From Elusimicrobiota bacterium (GTDB lineage: Bacteria; Elusimicrobiota; UBA8919), in the NCBI GenBank assembly GCA_003452965.1, contig DMMW01000061.1, forward strand, positions 37,202 to 45,803: a stretch of 8,602 nt of DNA. The letters are read 5' to 3'. The notes under the pieces were generated by a model. It was given only the letters and a program-made list of their open reading frames with translations. It ran no database searches and was not told the origin of the DNA. Within the stretch, counting starts at the first letter, position 1, and each line of letters opens with the position of its first letter. The position numbers were made by a program, and so were the translations under genes. Below, piece by piece: positions 6,620 to 8,602 of this stretch.

Positions 6620-8074
6620 ATGGGAATAAAAGTTGATTTATTATTAATTAATCCTGGGAACAGATTGGAACAGTTTGCCAATCTAAACGAGCTTGCAACG
6701 GTCGCCCAGCCGTTAGGACTGGCTATGATTGCAGGATTTATAAGACAATATGGTTTTTCAGTTGCTATTATAGATGCGGAAGCAAATTTCTGGATACCCG
6801 AACAAACGATTCAAGAAATAGAAAAATATGAACCGCTCTTGATAGGAGTGTCCGCTTTTACTACAAAGATGACTGCTGCGGGAAAAATATTCAAATTAAT
6901 AAGAGAAAAAATGCCTGGTGTGAAAACAATAATAGGAGGGCATCACGCGTCAGCTATACCGGAAAGAACCTTGCGAGAAGAAGCTGTGGATTTTGTCATC
7001 CAGGGAGAGGGATATTATCCGACTCTTGAATTGTTAACCGCACTGAAAAAAAAACAAAATGATTTTAATATTAAAGGTATCTGGTATCTCGAAAACAATA
7101 AGATTGTCGGTAACGGACATTCGGAAATAATAACAAACCTGGATGAGCTTCCTTTTGCAGCATGGGATTTATTACAGATGGAGAAATACAAGACCCACCA
7201 CTGGCATGCATGGGATTATAATTTACGCCAGACAAATTTTTCGCTTTTATATACTTCGCTCGGCTGTCCGTTCAACTGCGATTATTGTTCGGTAAATGTA
7301 GTTTACGGCAAGCGTGGTTCAAGGTTCAGAAGCGCCGCACGGGTAGTGAAGGAAATAGAATTATTGGTAGACAAGTATAAAATACAGCATATAGAACTAA
7401 TAGACGATACATTCACCATAAATCCAAAACGGGTTGAAGAAATATGCGATCAGATAATTTCTCATAACTTAGGAGACAAAATAAACATCTGGTGTTTTGC
7501 AAGGACAGATACTGTCAGCGAACATCTTATGTCCAAAATGAAAAGGGCGGGAGTAAACTGGGTGTTTATGGGTTTTGAATCGGGTAGTGAGATAGTTTTA
7601 AAGGATGTCCATAAAAAACAAACCGTTGAGCAAATAAAAAAAGCGACTGACATAGTTCATAATGCAGGAATTCACATAGGTGGAAACTATGTTTTTGGAT
7701 TACCAAACGATACCCACGAAACCATGAGGATTACGCTCGATCTGGCAAAAGAACTCAATACGGAGTATGCTAATTTCTTTATACATATGCCGTATCCCGG
7801 AACAAGATTTCACGAGCTTAGCAAGGAGAAAGGATATCCATTACCGGAAAAATGGGGACAATACGGTTTTTTTGCACCTGATGCTCTGCCGATGAGAAAT
7901 GAAGCGTTATCTGCGGAAGACATATTAAGATTCCGGGATAATGCATTTAAGGAATATTTTAATAGTGAAAAATATCAAGCCATGGTCAAGAATAAATTCG
8001 GTCAAAATATCTTGGATTTTCTTAAAAACAAAGTATTAAGCAAAGAAATAAAAAGAACAAGGTATACAAAATAA
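6620..8074 (+). CDS. B12-binding domain radical SAM protein (third of three)
   Basis: 484 residues from the preferred start (499 if the ATG at 6575 is used). The chosen start places VDLLLINPGNR, the first strand of the B12-binding domain, right at the N-terminus as in relatives. The domain continues with AQPLGLAMIAGFIRQYGFSV, LLIGVSAFTT and GGHH (106-109). The radical SAM core has CxxxCxxC at Cys216, Cys220 and Cys223 (LGCPFNCDYC), then IDDTFTI, GFESGSE, GLPND and PYPGTRFHEL. The tail, with LSAEDILRFRDNAFKEYF, is of a kind I associate with B12 radical SAM proteins in surface-polysaccharide and other biosynthetic clusters (recollection, not a search). Between the two domains is a histidine- and tryptophan-rich stretch (THHWHAWDY) that could lie near the substrate pocket. 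The stop overlaps the start of the Nudix gene by one base. Reaction and substrate unknown. Confidence 0.9.
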   Translation: MGIKVDLLLINPGNRLEQFANLNELATVAQPLGLAMIAGFIRQYGFSVAIIDAEANFWIPEQTIQEIEKYEPLLIGVSAFTTKMTAAGKIFKLIREKMPGVKTIIGGHHASAIPERTLREEAVDFVIQGEGYYPTLELLTALKKKQNDFNIKGIWYLENNKIVGNGHSEIITNLDELPFAAWDLLQMEKYKTHHWHAWDYNLRQTNFSLLYTSLGCPFNCDYCSVNVVYGKRGSRFRSAARVVKEIELLVDKYKIQHIELIDDTFTINPKRVEEICDQIISHNLGDKINIWCFARTDTVSEHLMSKMKRAGVNWVFMGFESGSEIVLKDVHKKQTVEQIKKATDIVHNAGIHIGGNYVFGLPNDTHETMRITLDLAKELNTEYANFFIHMPYPGTRFHELSKEKGYPLPEKWGQYGFFAPDALPMRNEALSAEDILRFRDNAFKEYFNSEKYQAMVKNKFGQNILDFLKNKVLSKEIKRTRYTK

Positions 8075-8595
8075 TGAAAAAAAAACATACAATAACCAAG
8101 GTTTTTAAAACGAAATGGTTTTCAATAGATTCTGTCCCGCATACATATGAAAATCAAATGCCATACTACAGGCTTACTTGCAGCGATTCCGTCACGATTA
8201 TTGCTAAAACTGTTGAAGGAAAAATTATATTGGTCCGCCAGTATAGACCCCCTATCAACGATTATACCCTTGAATTGCCATCCGGGTATATTGGAAAAAA
8301 CGAACCACCTGAAGACGCCATAAAGCGAGAATTAAAAGAAGAAACTGGATATACTTGTAAATCCATAAAATATATGAAATCTGTAAAGATTATGCCTTGC
8401 CGTATCAATACCACTGTACATCTTTTCTTCGGAGATAATGCGCGTCTAACTGGAAAGCCTGAGAATTTGGATACTGATATTGAAGTTGTTTTAGTATCAA
8501 TAAATGAATTGAAAAAACTTATTATGAATGATAAATATTCTGAAGTCGGCGGAATGGCTGTATTATATATAGCTAAACTTAAAAAATACCTATAA
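8074..8595 (+). CDS. Nudix hydrolase, ADP-ribose pyrophosphatase type
   Basis: 173-residue Nudix hydrolase, expected to cleave a nucleoside diphosphate linked to another group, such as ADP-ribose or a nucleotide sugar, using Mg2+. The Nudix box GX5EX7REUXEEXGU is perfect at residues 71-93, with metal-binding Glu86, Glu89 and Glu90 in RELKEETG. The preceding QYRPP and LELPSG are typical of the ADP-ribose pyrophosphatase subfamily, and Pro108 stands 15 residues after the box, where that subfamily usually has a proline. Length is also usual for it. The start codon overlaps the previous stop (TAATG), and the nearest purine site (AAGG at 8059-8062) is rather far, so translation is probably coupled. 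It could recycle a nucleotide by-product or an activated sugar of the pathway, or be a housekeeping gene caught in the operon; its exact substrate cannot be read from the sequence. Confidence 0.9.
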   Translation: MKKKHTITKVFKTKWFSIDSVPHTYENQMPYYRLTCSDSVTIIAKTVEGKIILVRQYRPPINDYTLELPSGYIGKNEPPEDAIKRELKEETGYTCKSIKYMKSVKIMPCRINTTVHLFFGDNARLTGKPENLDTDIEVVLVSINELKKLIMNDKYSEVGGMAVLYIAKLKKYL

Positions 8596-8602
8596 TTTTG
8601 TT

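Noticed and set aside
68..8595. Phage, plasmid, CRISPR or defence island
   Set aside because: No integrase, transposase, nuclease, direct-repeat array or toxin-antitoxin pair is seen; all genes are metabolic enzymes.

Overview
The window is one compact block of seven genes, all on the + strand, covering about 97% of the sequence. Base composition is AT-rich (roughly mid-30s % GC by eye), Shine-Dalgarno sites are of bacterial type, and no rRNA, tRNA, transposase or CRISPR array is visible. Several cobalamin-binding radical SAM enzymes in one cluster, plus a short 'GTCATTCCTGC...GCAGGAATCCAG' palindrome of a type scattered through many Gram-negative-like genomes, fit an anaerobic or microaerophilic bacterium of a lineage such as Omnitrophota, Nitrospirota, Desulfobacterota or Planctomycetota. 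That placement is inference only; nothing here fixes the taxon.

Layout: (i) 68-1513, a B12-binding radical SAM protein; (ii) 1529-2434 and 2395-3294, the alpha and beta halves of a thiamine-diphosphate (TPP) E1/transketolase-like enzyme, overlapping by 40 bp; (iii) 3304-5094, a second, larger B12-binding radical SAM protein; (iv) 5095-5223, the only real intergenic gap, holding a palindromic repeat and an overlapping terminator-like hairpin; (v) 5224-6597, a HemN-family radical SAM protein; (vi) 6620-8074, a third B12-binding radical SAM protein; (vii) 8074-8595, a Nudix hydrolase of the ADP-ribose pyrophosphatase type. Spacing is 9-22 bp or overlapping everywhere else, so genes 1-4 and 5-7 look like two transcription units or one operon split by a partial terminator.

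Taken together, four radical SAM enzymes (three with a cobalamin domain), a TPP enzyme lacking any lipoyl E2 or E3 partner, and a Nudix hydrolase look like a biosynthetic pathway rather than housekeeping metabolism. Cobalamin-dependent radical SAM enzymes often make C-methylations or other difficult C-C changes, and split E1-like TPP enzymes can supply two-carbon or acyl units. A modified lipid, surface glycan or small specialised metabolite is a reasonable guess, but the product cannot be read from the sequence. The TPP beta subunit (Asp where the usual catalytic Glu sits) and the HemN-like protein (substrate-region motifs changed) both depart from their textbook relatives, which makes this a candidate for an uncharacterised pathway.
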